Shown in pieces: positions 26,555-36,502 of a stretch of 64,000 nucleotides of DNA. A program made the translations under genes and the position numbers. Below the pieces are notes generated by a model. It was not told where the DNA came from, did not search any database, and was given only the letters and a program-made list of their open reading frames with translations. Origin of the DNA: Rhodobiaceae bacterium (lineage in GTDB: Bacteria; Pseudomonadota; Alphaproteobacteria; RS24). The first letter of the stretch is position 1. Every line of letters starts with the position of its first letter. The stretch lies in the NCBI GenBank assembly GCA_018660505.1, contig JABJKE010000029.1, forward strand, positions 1 to 64,000, read 5' to 3'.

Positions 26555-27736
26555 TTAACTTAGCTTTTTCACCTGTTGTTCGGCGCCCACACGAGCCGCT
26601 AAATCGGCGGCCATCACCTCGTCCAGCCCGCTCACGCGCGCCACCTCATGGGCTTGTAGAACCGCATCAACCACTTCGCCAATCGCGGTAAAGCCAAGCC
26701 GCCCGTCTAAAAAGGCTGCCACGGCAATCTCATTGGCGGCGTTTAACACGCAAGGGGCGTCGCCATCGGCGCGCATGGCGGCTTCGGCCAGCGCCAAACA
26801 GATAAAGCGGTCGCGGTCGGCGGCTTCGAAATCAAGCCGTCCCTGTGCCGCCAAATCGAGACGCGGCGCGCCCGACGCAATACGCTCCGGATAGGCCATG
26901 CAATAGGCCAGCGGCACGCGCATATCGGGACAGCCTTTTTGCGCCAACACACTGCCATCGTTAAAATATACCAGCCCGTGCACAATCGATTGCGGATGCA
27001 CCAGCACATCCAAGCGCGCCGGTTCGATATCAAATAAATAGCGCGCCTCAATCAACTCCAAGCCTTTGTTCATCAGCGTGGCGCTATCGACCGAAATTTT
27101 CGCGCCCATATCCCAATTCGGATGGGCCACCGCTTGGGCCGGCGTCACCTTGGCCATTTCAGCCAAAGAGTGTTGGCGAAACGGGCCGCCGGAAGCGGTT
27201 AAAACAATTTTCTCAATCGACTTATGTGCGCTCTCATGCCCCGGGTTTTGGGCTTGGGTTTGCAGCAATTGATAAATCGCATTGTGCTCGCTATCGACGG
27301 GCAGCACTTGGGTGTGGTTTTGCTGCGCCGTTTGCATCAGCAAGGGCCCTGCCGCCACCAAGGCTTCTTTATTGGCCAAAGCCAAAACCCCGCCTTGGGC
27401 GGCGCAGGTCATGGCTGGCGCCAGCCCCGCAAAGCCGACAATGGCCATCACCGCGACATCGACTTTATGGCGCGCCGCCTCTAGCAGTCCGGCCTCGCCG
27501 ACAACAATCGTGCCTTTAAAATCAGCTAGGTTTTGTACCAGCGCCTCGCGGCCTTCTTGCGTGCCAATCACCAAAATTTCGGGATTATATTTTTGCGCCA
27601 GCTGCGCCAGCTTATCGCTATTGTTCTGGGCGCTTAACACCTGCACGTCAAAGCGGTCTTGATGCTGGTCGACCAAATCCAACGCATTATCGCCAATGGT
27701 GCCTGTCGCCCCAAAAATTGCAAGCGAGCGGCTCAT
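26555..27736 (-). CDS. dxr: 1-deoxy-D-xylulose 5-phosphate reductoisomerase
   Basis: Makes methylerythritol 4-phosphate with NADPH in the non-mevalonate isoprenoid pathway. 393 residues from the ATG at 27736 (MSRSLAIFGATGTIGDNAL), giving an intact NADPH-binding GATGTIG loop; upstream codons overlap cdsA. LALANKEALVAAGPL, PVDSEHNAIYQLL, ASGGPF and DMGAKISVDSATLMNKGLE are family landmarks. The start codon overlaps the cdsA stop by one base. Confidence 0.97.
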   Translation of the reverse strand: MSRSLAIFGATGTIGDNALDLVDQHQDRFDVQVLSAQNNSDKLAQLAQKYNPEILVIGTQEGREALVQNLADFKGTIVVGEAGLLEAARHKVDVAVMAIVGFAGLAPAMTCAAQGGVLALANKEALVAAGPLLMQTAQQNHTQVLPVDSEHNAIYQLLQTQAQNPGHESAHKSIEKIVLTASGGPFRQHSLAEMAKVTPAQAVAHPNWDMGAKISVDSATLMNKGLELIEARYLFDIEPARLDVLVHPQSIVHGLVYFNDGSVLAQKGCPDMRVPLAYCMAYPERIASGAPRLDLAAQGRLDFEAADRDRFICLALAEAAMRADGDAPCVLNAANEIAVAAFLDGRLGFTAIGEVVDAVLQAHEVARVSGLDEVMAADLAARVGAEQQVKKLS

Positions 27737-28575
27737 TACCAAACCCAGAGCGATTGCGATACGCTGTCTCCGCGCAGCCAAACCACGCCGAGCGAGATAA
27801 TCAAAACGCCGATAAGCCCATCCACCCTGTCGAGCAAGCCGCCATGGCCGGGGATAATATCGCCCGAATCTTTCACATCATATTTGCGCTTAATGGCGCT
27901 CTCAAATAAATCAGCCGCTTGCGCGCATATCGCCAATAGCGGCGCGATGATAAGCAGCGCGATAAAATCAGCCTGCCCGAAACCAAAACCGACCACCACC
28001 AGAAACGTCAAAACGCCCGCAATGGACGCGCCCAAAACGCCGCCGCCCAAGCCAGACCAAGTTTTATTCGGCGAGATGACCGGCGCCAATTTGGGCCCGC
28101 CCACCAATTTGCCCGTAAACATCGCGAAAATATCAACCGCCCAAACCGAAATTAAAACATAGGCAATAACCAACATGCCCAAAGCATCTTCGCGGAAATA
28201 TTGCGCTACCACCAAAGGCAAAGCGATATATAAAAGTCCGCCACACACGGGCGCCCAGCGCGCGCCGCGCCAGAAAACGAAACTGGTGCTCAGCCCCACC
28301 AGCACAAAGCAAAGTGCCAAAGCCTCTGCCGCGCCCCGTACCAAGCCAAAAGCTAAAATCAATACCGTCAGCCCGCCCAGGATTTGCGCACTGCGTTTCG
28401 AGGCGCCCAAAACAAAGCCCCATTCGCGCGCCATTAAAAAACCCGCCACCGCCAATAAGAGCGTAAACGACCAGCCGCCAAAAACCACCGGAGCGATAAC
28501 AAAGGGCAGCAAAATCAGGGCCGAGCGAACGCGCTGCAAGAGGCCCTCAAATTTTGGTTTTACGGGTTTCGACAT
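27736..28575 (-). CDS. cdsA: Phosphatidate cytidylyltransferase
   Basis: Forms CDP-diacylglycerol from phosphatidic acid and CTP at the inner membrane. The ATG at 28575 has GGAG five bases upstream and gives 279 residues; a GTG at 28617 would overlap uppS by 26 bp and lacks a ribosome site. About eight membrane helices. The signature KRKYDVKDSGDIIPGHGGLL followed by DRVDGLI is near the C-terminus. It sits between uppS and dxr. Confidence 0.95.
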   Translation of the reverse strand: MSKPVKPKFEGLLQRVRSALILLPFVIAPVVFGGWSFTLLLAVAGFLMAREWGFVLGASKRSAQILGGLTVLILAFGLVRGAAEALALCFVLVGLSTSFVFWRGARWAPVCGGLLYIALPLVVAQYFREDALGMLVIAYVLISVWAVDIFAMFTGKLVGGPKLAPVISPNKTWSGLGGGVLGASIAGVLTFLVVVGFGFGQADFIALLIIAPLLAICAQAADLFESAIKRKYDVKDSGDIIPGHGGLLDRVDGLIGVLIISLGVVWLRGDSVSQSLWVW

Positions 28576-28591
28576 AGTTTCTCCAACCGAC

Positions 28592-29335
28592 TTAATCGGC
28601 TTCCTTGACTTGCTCACTCAGCAGGCCAAAGCGACGATCGCGCTTGCCATAAAATTCAATGGCGCGCTGCAAAGCGGCGCGGTCAAAATCTGGCCAAAGC
28701 GTATCGGTAAAATAGAACTCTGTATAAGCACTTTGCCAGAGTAAAAAATTGCTCAACCGATATTCGCCACTGGTGCGGATAATTAAATCTGGGTCTGGCA
28801 TGCCGCCGGTTAACATTTCGGCATCCAAAACCTCGGGCGTGATGGAGGCTGCATCCAATGTGCCCGCGGCGGCCCGGCGCGCCAGCCGCGAGGCAGCATC
28901 GGCAATCTCTTCGCGGGCGCCATAATTAAATGCGATTTGCAAATACATCGTGGTGTTATCGGCGGTCAGCGTTTCGGCACGGTCAATCAATTGGCATATT
29001 TTATCCGACAGGCCAGCGCGGCGTCCAATCATGCGCACCCGCACGCCTTCGCTATGCAGCTCTGCCAAATCGCTTTCGATATAGCGTTGCAGCAGCGACA
29101 TTAAAAAATCGACTTCGGGTTTTGGCCGCCCCCAATTTTGCGTCGAGAAAGAAAACACCGTGAGATGGCCAATGCCCTCCGCGCCAGCGTCGCGCACGAT
29201 TTGGCGCAAGGTCTCGACGCCTTTTCGATGCCCTTCTTGGCGCGACAGTCCGCGTTGTTGTGCCCAACGCCCATTTCCATCCATAACAATGGCGACATGG
29301 GTCGGAATATTTATCGGGTCAACGGCCTCTGGCAT
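28592..29335 (-). CDS. uppS: Undecaprenyl diphosphate synthase (cis-prenyltransferase)
   Basis: Builds the C55 carrier lipid for peptidoglycan and O-antigen from farnesyl and isopentenyl diphosphate. 247 residues. HVAIVMDGNGRWA carries the catalytic Asp19. FSFSTQNWGRP, FNYGAREEI and DLIIRTSGEYRLSNFLLWQ are conserved substrate-binding blocks. It lies between frr and cdsA, the usual cluster. Confidence 0.97.
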   Translation of the reverse strand: MPEAVDPINIPTHVAIVMDGNGRWAQQRGLSRQEGHRKGVETLRQIVRDAGAEGIGHLTVFSFSTQNWGRPKPEVDFLMSLLQRYIESDLAELHSEGVRVRMIGRRAGLSDKICQLIDRAETLTADNTTMYLQIAFNYGAREEIADAASRLARRAAAGTLDAASITPEVLDAEMLTGGMPDPDLIIRTSGEYRLSNFLLWQSAYTEFYFTDTLWPDFDRAALQRAIEFYGKRDRRFGLLSEQVKEAD

Positions 29336-29347
29336 GATGCGCTCCGG

Positions 29348-29902
29348 TCAGACTTGCCGGATTTCACTTTCCTTGGTGGCGAGCGTTTCATCGACCAATT
29401 TAATGGTTTTATCAGTCAGCTCTTGCACTTCGTCAGAATAAATTTTCGCGTCATCTTGCGAGATGTCGCTGTCTTTTTCGGCTTTTTTAATTTGGTCCAT
29501 ACCGTCGCGGCGCACATTGCGCACCGACACACGGGCCTGTTCAGCATATGTGCCCGCCACTTTCACCAATTCCTCGCGCCGCTCTTCGTTCAGCTCTGGC
29601 AGCGGAATGCGAATAAGCTGGCCTTCGGTCATGGGGTTCAAATTCAAATTGCTTTCACGGATGGCTTTTTCCACCAGCGCCACTTGGCCTTTGTCCCAAA
29701 CCTGAACCGACAACATGCGCGGCTCTGGCACAGCGATGGTGCCAACCTGCGCCAAAGGCATCATTTGCCCATAGGCATCAACCATAATCGGCTCGAGCAA
29801 GGCCGCACTGGCACGGCCGGTTCTCAGCCCCGCCAAGTCAGCTTTAAAGGCCGTCAGGGCGCCTTCCATGCGGCGTTCAATATCATCTGTATCAATGCTC
29901 AT
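29348..29902 (-). CDS. frr: Ribosome recycling factor
   Basis: Splits post-termination ribosomes together with EF-G. 184 residues, the normal length. A three-helix bundle with [20 protein letters not shown] near the N-terminus, the small beta/alpha domain in the middle and a long C-terminal helix. It follows pyrH by 19 bp on the same strand and precedes uppS. Confidence 0.97.
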   Translation of the reverse strand: MSIDTDDIERRMEGALTAFKADLAGLRTGRASAALLEPIMVDAYGQMMPLAQVGTIAVPEPRMLSVQVWDKGQVALVEKAIRESNLNLNPMTEGQLIRIPLPELNEERREELVKVAGTYAEQARVSVRNVRRDGMDQIKKAEKDSDISQDDAKIYSDEVQELTDKTIKLVDETLATKESEIRQV

Positions 29903-29921
29903 CTATTTCTTCCTTTAAACG

Positions 29922-30650
29922 TTAAGCCTGCACATCTTCCACAAGGGTGCAAGCGCCTTTGCCTTGTAGCACTTGGGTAAAAGCCCCCGAGGCTTGAATG
30001 GAAAACACAATAATGGGAATTTTATTTTCGCGCGACAAAGACACCGCAGAGGCATCCATCACTTTCAAATCTTTCGACAGCACATCCATATAGCTCAACC
30101 GCTCGAAGCGGGTGGCGCTTGGGTCGGTTTTCGGGTCGGCGCTATACACGCCATCGACATTGGTGCCCTTCATCAGCGCATCGCAATTCATCTCGGCGGC
30201 GCGCAAAGCGGCGGCTGTATCGGTGGTGAAAAACGGATTGCCCGTGCCGGCAGCAAAAATAACCACGCGGCCCTTTTCCATATGGCGCATGGCGCGACGC
30301 CGAATATAAGGCTCGCAAACACTGGTCATTGGAATGGCCGAAAGCACCCGGGTTTGCACGCCTTTGCGCTCCAGGCCGTTTTGCATCGCCAAAGCATTCA
30401 TAATGGTGGCCAACATGCCCATATAATCGGCTGACGAGCGGTCCATGCCATCGGCCGCGCCTGTGAGACCGCGGAAAATATTGCCGCCGCCAATGACCAT
30501 GCAAACTTGCGAGCCTTGCGCCAGCGCTTCTTTTACTTCATCGGCAATGCGGTCGACGGTGGCGACATCAATGCCGTATTGGCCTTCGCCCATCAGAGCT
30601 TCGCCAGATACTTTCAGCAGAACGCGTTTGTATTTTGGACTTGCAGACAT
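29922..30650 (-). CDS. pyrH: UMP kinase
   Basis: Phosphorylates UMP to UDP in pyrimidine nucleotide synthesis. 242 residues of the amino-acid-kinase fold. [44 protein letters not shown] and [17 protein letters not shown] are typical. It is followed by frr. A 118-bp gap separates it from tsf and may hold its own promoter. Confidence 0.97.
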   Translation of the reverse strand: MSASPKYKRVLLKVSGEALMGEGQYGIDVATVDRIADEVKEALAQGSQVCMVIGGGNIFRGLTGAADGMDRSSADYMGMLATIMNALAMQNGLERKGVQTRVLSAIPMTSVCEPYIRRRAMRHMEKGRVVIFAAGTGNPFFTTDTAAALRAAEMNCDALMKGTNVDGVYSADPKTDPSATRFERLSYMDVLSKDLKVMDASAVSLSRENKIPIIVFSIQASGAFTQVLQGKGACTLVEDVQA

Positions 30651-30768
30651 ATCACCCTCATCGATTGCTCAAACAATATGGCGCGATTCCTAACCCTCTA
30701 TCGCCTTTAAAAGGCCATGCGAGAGGAAGGCGAAGCTTGCCCGAGACCCCTAACGGAGGCGACGCGGC

Positions 30769-31701
30769 TTACTGGCTACCTACGGCCGCCGCGACTTCAG
30801 CCGCGAAATCCGCTTCTTCGCCTTTGTCGACGCCCTCGCCCAGCTCAAAGCGCACAAAGGCTTTCAAAGCCACCGGCGCGCCGACATCCAACGCCGCGTT
30901 TTCGAGAACTTTCGAAATCCGCGTTTCGCCATCAATCACGAAAACTTGGCTGGTCAGAACCACTTCCTCGAGGAACTTGCGAATGCGACCATCGACCATT
31001 TTCTCAATAATCTCATCTGGCTTGCCGCTTTCTTTCGCTTCAGCCACCAAAACGGCGCGTTCGCGTTCAATCTCGGCTGGGTCCAAATCGGCCTCATTGG
31101 CGGCCAAGGGGCTGGTGGCGGCAACATGCATCGCAATTTGGCGACCCAAGGCTTCCAGTTTAGCTGTATCGCCAGTCGATTCCAGCGCAACCAAAACCCC
31201 AATTTTGCCAAGGCCATCGACCACGGCACCGTGAATATAGCTGGCGATAACGCCATTTTCGACGCTCAGTTTTTGCGAGCGGCGCACATTCATGTTTTCG
31301 CCAATCGTGCCCACCATCTCGGTGACATGGGCTTCGACGGTTTTACCCGCCCCCGGAAAATCTGCGGCTAGCAGATTTTCATGCGTGCCGTCGCCGTTCA
31401 AAGCCACGCCCGCGATTTCGCGAACCATGCCTTGAAACGTATCGTTACGCGCCACAAAGTCGGTTTCCGAGTTTACTTCCACAACTGCACCCGACGTGCC
31501 ATTGGCCATCACGCTCACCAGACCTTCGGCCGCCACACGACCGGCTTTTTTCGCCGCTTTGGCCAAGCCTTTGGTGCGCAGCCAATCGACGGCGGCTTCG
31601 ATATTGCCGTCGTTTTCTTGCAGGGCTGTTTTGCAATCCATCATGCCTGCACCAGAGGTTTCGCGCAGTTCTTTAACCATGCTTGCTGTAATATTGCTCA
31701 T
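30769..31701 (-). CDS. tsf: Elongation factor Ts
   Basis: Nucleotide exchange factor for EF-Tu. 310 residues. N-terminal UBA-like domain with [19 protein letters not shown], then the [10 protein letters not shown]-Tu-binding motif and the two-lobed core. It follows rpsB by 29 bp and is presumably co-transcribed from the rpsB promoter. Confidence 0.97.
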   Translation of the reverse strand: MSNITASMVKELRETSGAGMMDCKTALQENDGNIEAAVDWLRTKGLAKAAKKAGRVAAEGLVSVMANGTSGAVVEVNSETDFVARNDTFQGMVREIAGVALNGDGTHENLLAADFPGAGKTVEAHVTEMVGTIGENMNVRRSQKLSVENGVIASYIHGAVVDGLGKIGVLVALESTGDTAKLEALGRQIAMHVAATSPLAANEADLDPAEIERERAVLVAEAKESGKPDEIIEKMVDGRIRKFLEEVVLTSQVFVIDGETRISKVLENAALDVGAPVALKAFVRFELGEGVDKGEEADFAAEVAAAVGSQ

Positions 31702-31730
31702 GGGATCAATCTCCTAAAATGAAAAGCGGG

Positions 31731-32615
31731 TTACGCTTCTGGCGTTGCTTCAGCTGGTGCTTCTGGCGCCGCTTCCGGAGCCGCTTCAGCTGGGGCTTCC
31801 GCCGCTGCTGGGGCTTCTTCCACTGGCGCTTCCGCAGATGGCGCTTCTTCCGCTGGGGCTGCTTCTAGTGCTGGCTCGGCCATCGGCTCTTCCGCCGCGC
31901 CCAAATCAACACCCGAAGCCGAGCTGCTGGCTTCAATGCCTGCAATCACCGCTTTGGAAATCAAATCGCAATAAAGCTCAATCGCGCGCGACGCATCATC
32001 ATTGCCCGGAATCGGATAATCAATGCTGTCTGGATCGCAATTGCTATCGACCACGGCAATCACCGGAATGCCCAATGTTTTGGCTTCGGCAATGGCGATG
32101 GATTCTTTATTGGTGTCGACCACGAACATCAGCTCGGGCACGCCCCCCATATCTTTAATGCCGCCGAGGGCCAGCTCTAGCTTGGCGCGTTCGCGGGTGA
32201 GGTTCAAAACCTCTTTCTTGGTCAAACCGCCAGCGCCTTCGCCGTCGAGTTTCGCTTCCAATTCGCGCAGGCGCTTGATGGATTTCGAAATGGTTTGCCA
32301 ATTGGTCAGCGTGCCGCCGAGCCAGCGTGAGTTCATGTAATATTGCGCGCATTGCGTCGCGTGGCGCGCAATCGGCTCGGCTGCTTGGCGCTTGGTGCCA
32401 ACGAACAGGATACGACCGCCAGAAGCGATGACATCTTGAACGGCAACCAAAGCTTGGTGCAGCATGGGAACTGTTTTCGACAAATCCATAATGTGAATCC
32501 CATTGCGGCCACCGAAAATATACGGTGCCATTTTAGGGTTCCAACGGTGTGTTTGGTGACCAAAGTGGACCCCTGCTTCTAGCAGTTGTCGCATGTTGTA
32601 ATCGGGCAGAGCCAT
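31731..32615 (-). CDS. rpsB: Ribosomal protein S2, with Ala/Glu/Pro-rich C-terminal tail
   Basis: Small-subunit protein S2. 294 residues from the ATG at 32615 ([20 protein letters not shown]) after GAAAGGAAGGC; a longer frame runs into the leader. The core ends near residue 235. After it comes a ~55-residue low-complexity tail made almost only of Ala, Glu and Pro, similar to tails in other alphaproteobacterial S2 proteins. FVGTKRQA and the conserved [15 protein letters not shown] are present. The leader appears structured (32647-32710). Confidence 0.97.
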   Translation of the reverse strand: MALPDYNMRQLLEAGVHFGHQTHRWNPKMAPYIFGGRNGIHIMDLSKTVPMLHQALVAVQDVIASGGRILFVGTKRQAAEPIARHATQCAQYYMNSRWLGGTLTNWQTISKSIKRLRELEAKLDGEGAGGLTKKEVLNLTRERAKLELALGGIKDMGGVPELMFVVDTNKESIAIAEAKTLGIPVIAVVDSNCDPDSIDYPIPGNDDASRAIELYCDLISKAVIAGIEASSSASGVDLGAAEEPMAEPALEAAPAEEAPSAEAPVEEAPAAAEAPAEAAPEAAPEAPAEATPEA

Positions 32616-32646
32616 AGCGTTGCCTTCCTTTCTCTCGTTAATCCGC

Positions 32647-32710
32647 CGCAGGGGGTCATCGCACACCATGTGCGACACGAAGAGTGCCCCGGAAAAAGGC
32701 TTTCCCTGCG
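32647..32710 (-). promoter_or_regulatory. Structured 5' leader of rpsB (candidate S2 autoregulatory element)
   Basis: On the minus strand CGCAGGG (32704-32710) pairs with CCCTGCG (32647-32653) to close a domain. Inside it are GGAAA/TTTCC and CGCACA/TGTGCG (32660-32665 with 32669-32674). This three-way-junction-like fold lies between the promoter and the ribosome site. rpsB-tsf is known to be autoregulated by S2 in E. coli; the same job here is inferred. Confidence 0.5.
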
Positions 32711-32724
32711 TGAGTAATAGGCGT

Positions 32725-32753
32725 GGTATAAGTAATTATAAGCCATCTGGCAA
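32725..32753 (-). promoter_or_regulatory. Putative rpsB-tsf promoter
   Basis: TTGCCA (32748-32753) and TATACC (32725-32730) on the minus strand have a 17-bp spacer and lie 110 bp upstream of the rpsB ATG, just downstream of the dnaE stop. Confidence 0.55.
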
Positions 32754-32784
32754 GCGAATATGCGGGCCTCAAATTATCGAGGGC

Positions 32785-35700
32785 TTAGACTTCCTCAACA
32801 TGCAAAACCCCAGGCACAGCCTTAATCGCGCCCGTGACGCGCGGGTTGATGGCATATTTATTCGGCAGGCGCAATTCCACCTCCCGCTCGGGGCTCATTA
32901 AAATCAGCGAAACCTCGCCGCCGGTTTTATGGCGCGGCTTCTCGACGTCCTCTAGGCGCGCCTTCAGGCCCGCACAGGCTTCGGGTTTTTCGACGAAAAT
33001 CCGCAAGCCGGCTTCCGTATGGGCCGCCACATCATCGACCGGGCGCATGCCTTGCATCAATAGCCGCAATTGCCCGTCATCGCGCTCCAGCTTCACCGTC
33101 GAGATGACCAAGGCGCCCACCTGCATATGCTCGCGCGATGCCTCCAAAGCTTTGGAGAAGGCCATCATCTCAAACTGGCCCGTCGGGTCGGATAAAGTGA
33201 CAAAAGCATAAGGATTGCCTTTGTCTTTCGATTTTCGTTCCTCGACTTTGGTAATCGCGCCCGCCACCATCACCTCTTTTTCGACCCGGGTTTCCAGCTC
33301 TTCAAAACTCGCCACCCGCGCCCGCTTCAACAGGGTTTTATAATCATCCAGCGGATGCCCCGACAAAAAGAAGCCAAGCGCATTATATTCATGGGTCAGC
33401 CGATCAATCGCCGACCAAGGCACCAAAGCAGCAGGCAGCACCACGCTCTCGCTGACGTCGGCCTCGCCAAACAGATTGTCTTGCTGCGTCTCTTTTTCGT
33501 TTTGGGCAATGCTCGCCTCGCCCAGCAAAACTGAAATACCGCCCATCAGCTTGGCTCTATCGGGCTCCAGACTATCGAGTGCGCCGGCGGCAATTAAATA
33601 TTCTAACAGGCGTTTGTTCAGCCCAATGCCGGCCGTGCGCCGCGCGAAGTCAAACACATCTTTATAGGCGCCATTTGCTTTGCGCTCTTCCACCACGCTT
33701 TGCATGGCCAGACTGCCGACATTGCGGATGGCCGAAAGCGCGTAGAAAATCTTATCGCCTTCGATGGAAAAAGCCGCTTGCGAACGATTAACATCGGGAA
33801 TGCAGGTGGTGATGTCATGTTTGGCGGCATCTTGAATGAAACTATTGAGCTTATCGGTGCGCTCAAAATCAAGCGACATGGAGGCCGCATAAAAGGCCAC
33901 CGGATGATTGGCCTTCAACCAGGCGGTTTGATAGGCGATTAACGCATAAGCGGCGGCGTGGCTTTTGTTAAACCCATAGCCAGCAAACCTATCGACTTGG
34001 TCGAAAATCAACGCCGCCTGATTGCGGTTCACTTCCAGCTCCACCGCGCCATCGATGAAACGGGCTTTTTGCGCCGTCATTTCGGCCTGAATTTTTTTGC
34101 CCATGGCGCGCCGCAGCAAATCCGCCTCGCCCAGCGAATAGCCCGACAGGGTTTGCGCGATTTGCATCACTTGTTCTTGGTAAATCATCACGCCGTAAGT
34201 CTCTTCCAAAATAGACTTCAGACTATCGTGCATGTAATCGGGTTCCTGCTCGCCCATTTTACAAGCGATATAGGTGGGAATATTATCCATTGGGCCCGGG
34301 CGATAAAGCGCCACAAGCGCGATAATATCTTCAAATTTATCGGGCCGCATTTTACGCAGCACATCGCGCATGCCCGAGCTTTCGAGTTGAAACACCCCAA
34401 TGGTGTCGCCGCGCCCCAGCAACTCATAGGTCTTTTCGTCATCCAGCGGCAGATTGTGAATATCCACTTTCGTGCCCGTGCCCTCAATCAGCTCGATGGC
34501 TTTTTCCAGCACGGTCAGGGTTTTCAGCCCCAAAAAGTCAAATTTCACCAACCCCGCTTTTTCGACCCATTTCATATTAAACTGGGTGACCGGCATGTCC
34601 GATTTCGGGTCGCGGTACAGCGCCACTAATTCTTGCAACGGCCTGTCCCCAATCACCACCCCCGCCGCATGGGTCGAGGCATGGCGATAGAGGCCTTCTA
34701 ATTTTAAACTAATCTCCAGCAGCTCGGCCACCTGCGGGTCACTATCGCGCTCGGCCTGCATGCGCGGCTCTTGCTCGATGGCTTCCGATAGGGTTACCGG
34801 ATTGGCTGGATTATTCGGCACCATTTTGGTCAGCCGGTCGATTTGCCCATAGGGCATTTGCAACACCCGCCCGACATCGCGCAACACAGCGCGGGCCTGC
34901 AATTTCCCGAAGGTGATGATTTGCGCCACTTGATCGCGGCCATATTTTTGCTGCACATAGGTAATCACTTCATCGCGGCGCGATTGGCAAAAATCAATAT
35001 CGAAATCAGGCATCGACACGCGTTCCGGATTGAGAAACCGCTCGAACAGCAAATTAAACCGCAATGGGTCTAAATCCGTGATGGTCAGCGCCCAAGCCAC
35101 AACCGAGCCCGCGCCCGACCCACGCCCGGGGCCGACGGCGATATTTCGCGATTTTGACCATTTGATGAAATCGGCAACAATCAGGAAATAGCCCGGAAAC
35201 CCCATATCGCCGATGACTTTCAGCTCAAAATCCAAACGCTCGCGATAGACTTTCTCTTCTGCCGCTGGGACAATCTGTTTCAGCCGCTCGCTCAGCCCCT
35301 CATGGGCTTGATTGGACAAGACCTCCAGCTCGTCGCCTTCGGCAAAAGCTGGCAAAATCGGCGGGTGCTCGGTCGGGCGAAAGGCACAGCGCTGGGCAAT
35401 CTCGACGCTGCTTTCTAAAGCTTCGGGTAAATCGGCGAATAAAGCGCACATTTCCTCGGCCGATTTCAGCCGATGGTCCGGCGTTAACCGACGTCGGTCG
35501 ACCTCATTTAAATAGCGTCCCTCGGCAATGCAAATCAGCGCGTCATGGGCCCGATAGTCTTCCGCCGAAGCAAAATAAGCCTGATTGGTCGCCACCAAAG
35601 GAACGTCCATAGCATAAGCAAAATCAATCAAGGTGCTTTCCGTCTCGGCATCTAGCGCATCTGTATAGCGTTGAAGCTCTACATAAATATTATCACCAAA

Positions 35701-36243
35701 GATATTGATATAGCTTGTTAATTTATCTTTTGCTTTATCTTTTCGATTGCTCGCCAGCAGCTTATCTACCGGGCCATCGGGGCCTCCGGTCAGGCAGATT
35801 AGCCCCTCGGCAAGGCGCGCCAATAGGGTCTCCTCGACGCCCGCCCCCAGTTTTCCGTCATCTTGCAAATGCGCCGCGCTAATCAGCGCCATTAAATTAT
35901 CGTAGCCCGTGCGGTTTTTCACCAGGAGAGCAATATCGCCCTCATCGGCCTCGGCGTCGCGCACCCGTAAGGTGGCGCCGATAATCGGCTGTAAGCCCAA
36001 AGCACTGGCCGTTTCGGCAAATTCTAGCGCGCCGAATAGATTATTGCGGTCGGTTACCGCCAAAGCGGGCATGCGCGCCGCCAAAGCCGTCTGGGTCAGC
36101 GTTTTAACCGGCAAGGCGCCCTCGAGCAGCGAATAGGCGCTATGGGTGCGTAAATGAATGAATTTAGGACGCATAAGCTCTACCACGCCCCCTTGTTGCC
36201 CGTGGCCGTGTGTCGGATGAAAAGAATCGGATGTTGCTGACAT
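32785..36243 (-). CDS. dnaE: DNA polymerase III alpha subunit
   Basis: Replicative polymerase. 1152 residues, DnaE1 type. PHP domain from FIHLRTHSAYSLLEGAL, palm with the catalytic aspartates in SMPDFDIDFCQSRRDEV, fingers/thumb with the KMGEQEPDY-to-YQEQVM block, helix-hairpin-helix and a C-terminal OB domain. Either the first Met (36243) or the Met at 36174 (MRPKFIHLR) could be the true start. The second begins closer to the conserved core, but neither has a clear ribosome site. It lies upstream of rpsB and downstream of the small SOS-type gene. Confidence 0.97.
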   Translation of the reverse strand: MSATSDSFHPTHGHGQQGGVVELMRPKFIHLRTHSAYSLLEGALPVKTLTQTALAARMPALAVTDRNNLFGALEFAETASALGLQPIIGATLRVRDAEADEGDIALLVKNRTGYDNLMALISAAHLQDDGKLGAGVEETLLARLAEGLICLTGGPDGPVDKLLASNRKDKAKDKLTSYINIFGDNIYVELQRYTDALDAETESTLIDFAYAMDVPLVATNQAYFASAEDYRAHDALICIAEGRYLNEVDRRRLTPDHRLKSAEEMCALFADLPEALESSVEIAQRCAFRPTEHPPILPAFAEGDELEVLSNQAHEGLSERLKQIVPAAEEKVYRERLDFELKVIGDMGFPGYFLIVADFIKWSKSRNIAVGPGRGSGAGSVVAWALTITDLDPLRFNLLFERFLNPERVSMPDFDIDFCQSRRDEVITYVQQKYGRDQVAQIITFGKLQARAVLRDVGRVLQMPYGQIDRLTKMVPNNPANPVTLSEAIEQEPRMQAERDSDPQVAELLEISLKLEGLYRHASTHAAGVVIGDRPLQELVALYRDPKSDMPVTQFNMKWVEKAGLVKFDFLGLKTLTVLEKAIELIEGTGTKVDIHNLPLDDEKTYELLGRGDTIGVFQLESSGMRDVLRKMRPDKFEDIIALVALYRPGPMDNIPTYIACKMGEQEPDYMHDSLKSILEETYGVMIYQEQVMQIAQTLSGYSLGEADLLRRAMGKKIQAEMTAQKARFIDGAVELEVNRNQAALIFDQVDRFAGYGFNKSHAAAYALIAYQTAWLKANHPVAFYAASMSLDFERTDKLNSFIQDAAKHDITTCIPDVNRSQAAFSIEGDKIFYALSAIRNVGSLAMQSVVEERKANGAYKDVFDFARRTAGIGLNKRLLEYLIAAGALDSLEPDRAKLMGGISVLLGEASIAQNEKETQQDNLFGEADVSESVVLPAALVPWSAIDRLTHEYNALGFFLSGHPLDDYKTLLKRARVASFEELETRVEKEVMVAGAITKVEERKSKDKGNPYAFVTLSDPTGQFEMMAFSKALEASREHMQVGALVISTVKLERDDGQLRLLMQGMRPVDDVAAHTEAGLRIFVEKPEACAGLKARLEDVEKPRHKTGGEVSLILMSPEREVELRLPNKYAINPRVTGAIKAVPGVLHVEEV

Positions 36244-36369
36244 GCACGCCTACACAAATATACGCCAAACTCAGAAACCGCGCGGCGGCGGAATCACTCG
36301 AACGTCTATCAGTTTAGCGCACGCATCGCCCCTGTCAGCAAAGGAGCGCGCACTTGGCGCAAATTAAAG

Positions 36370-36386
36370 GGGATAATTATTATCCC
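36370..36386 (-). other. Perfect inverted repeat over the stop of the 34-codon gene
   Basis: GGGATAAT (36370-36377) and ATTATCCC (36379-36386) flank a single base and include the stop codon of the small peptide gene. On the minus strand CTTTAATTT follows. It may be a weak terminator separating the peptide gene from dnaE, or an operator for dnaE. Confidence 0.4.
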
Positions 36387-36484
36387 GCCAATGCTTGGCC
36401 GATGGATCCCCACATAACAATCGCTGTGCCCATGGCCAGCAAAGTGCAAACGGTCAGAATATCTTCAAGTAAATTTGTCATCAT
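36380..36484 (-). CDS. 34-residue single-TM peptide under LexA control (SidA-like candidate)
   Basis: A 34-codon gene. It starts MMTNLLEDILT, continues as one hydrophobic helix (residues ~9-29, with LLAMGTAIVMW) and ends in a short Ala/Gly tail. A near-ideal ribosome site GAGGAG lies 4 bp before the first of two consecutive ATG codons. The promoter upstream has a consensus -35 and a perfect LexA box in its spacer, so expression should be SOS-induced. Known LexA-controlled one-helix peptides block cell division; Caulobacter SidA (29 residues, acting on FtsW/FtsN) is the closest precedent in size, topology and control. Sequence homology to SidA is not demonstrated, so function is inferred. It sits alone between lolD and dnaE. 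Confidence 0.75.
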   Translation of the reverse strand: MMTNLLEDILTVCTLLAMGTAIVMWGSIGQALAG

Positions 36485-36502
36485 TTTCTCCTCATTAAGA
36501 TA

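Noticed and set aside
36244-36360. Second LexA box near the dnaE start
   Set aside because: GAAC at 36300 has no partner GAAC or GTTC at the required 7-bp spacing; dnaE does not look SOS-controlled by its own operator.
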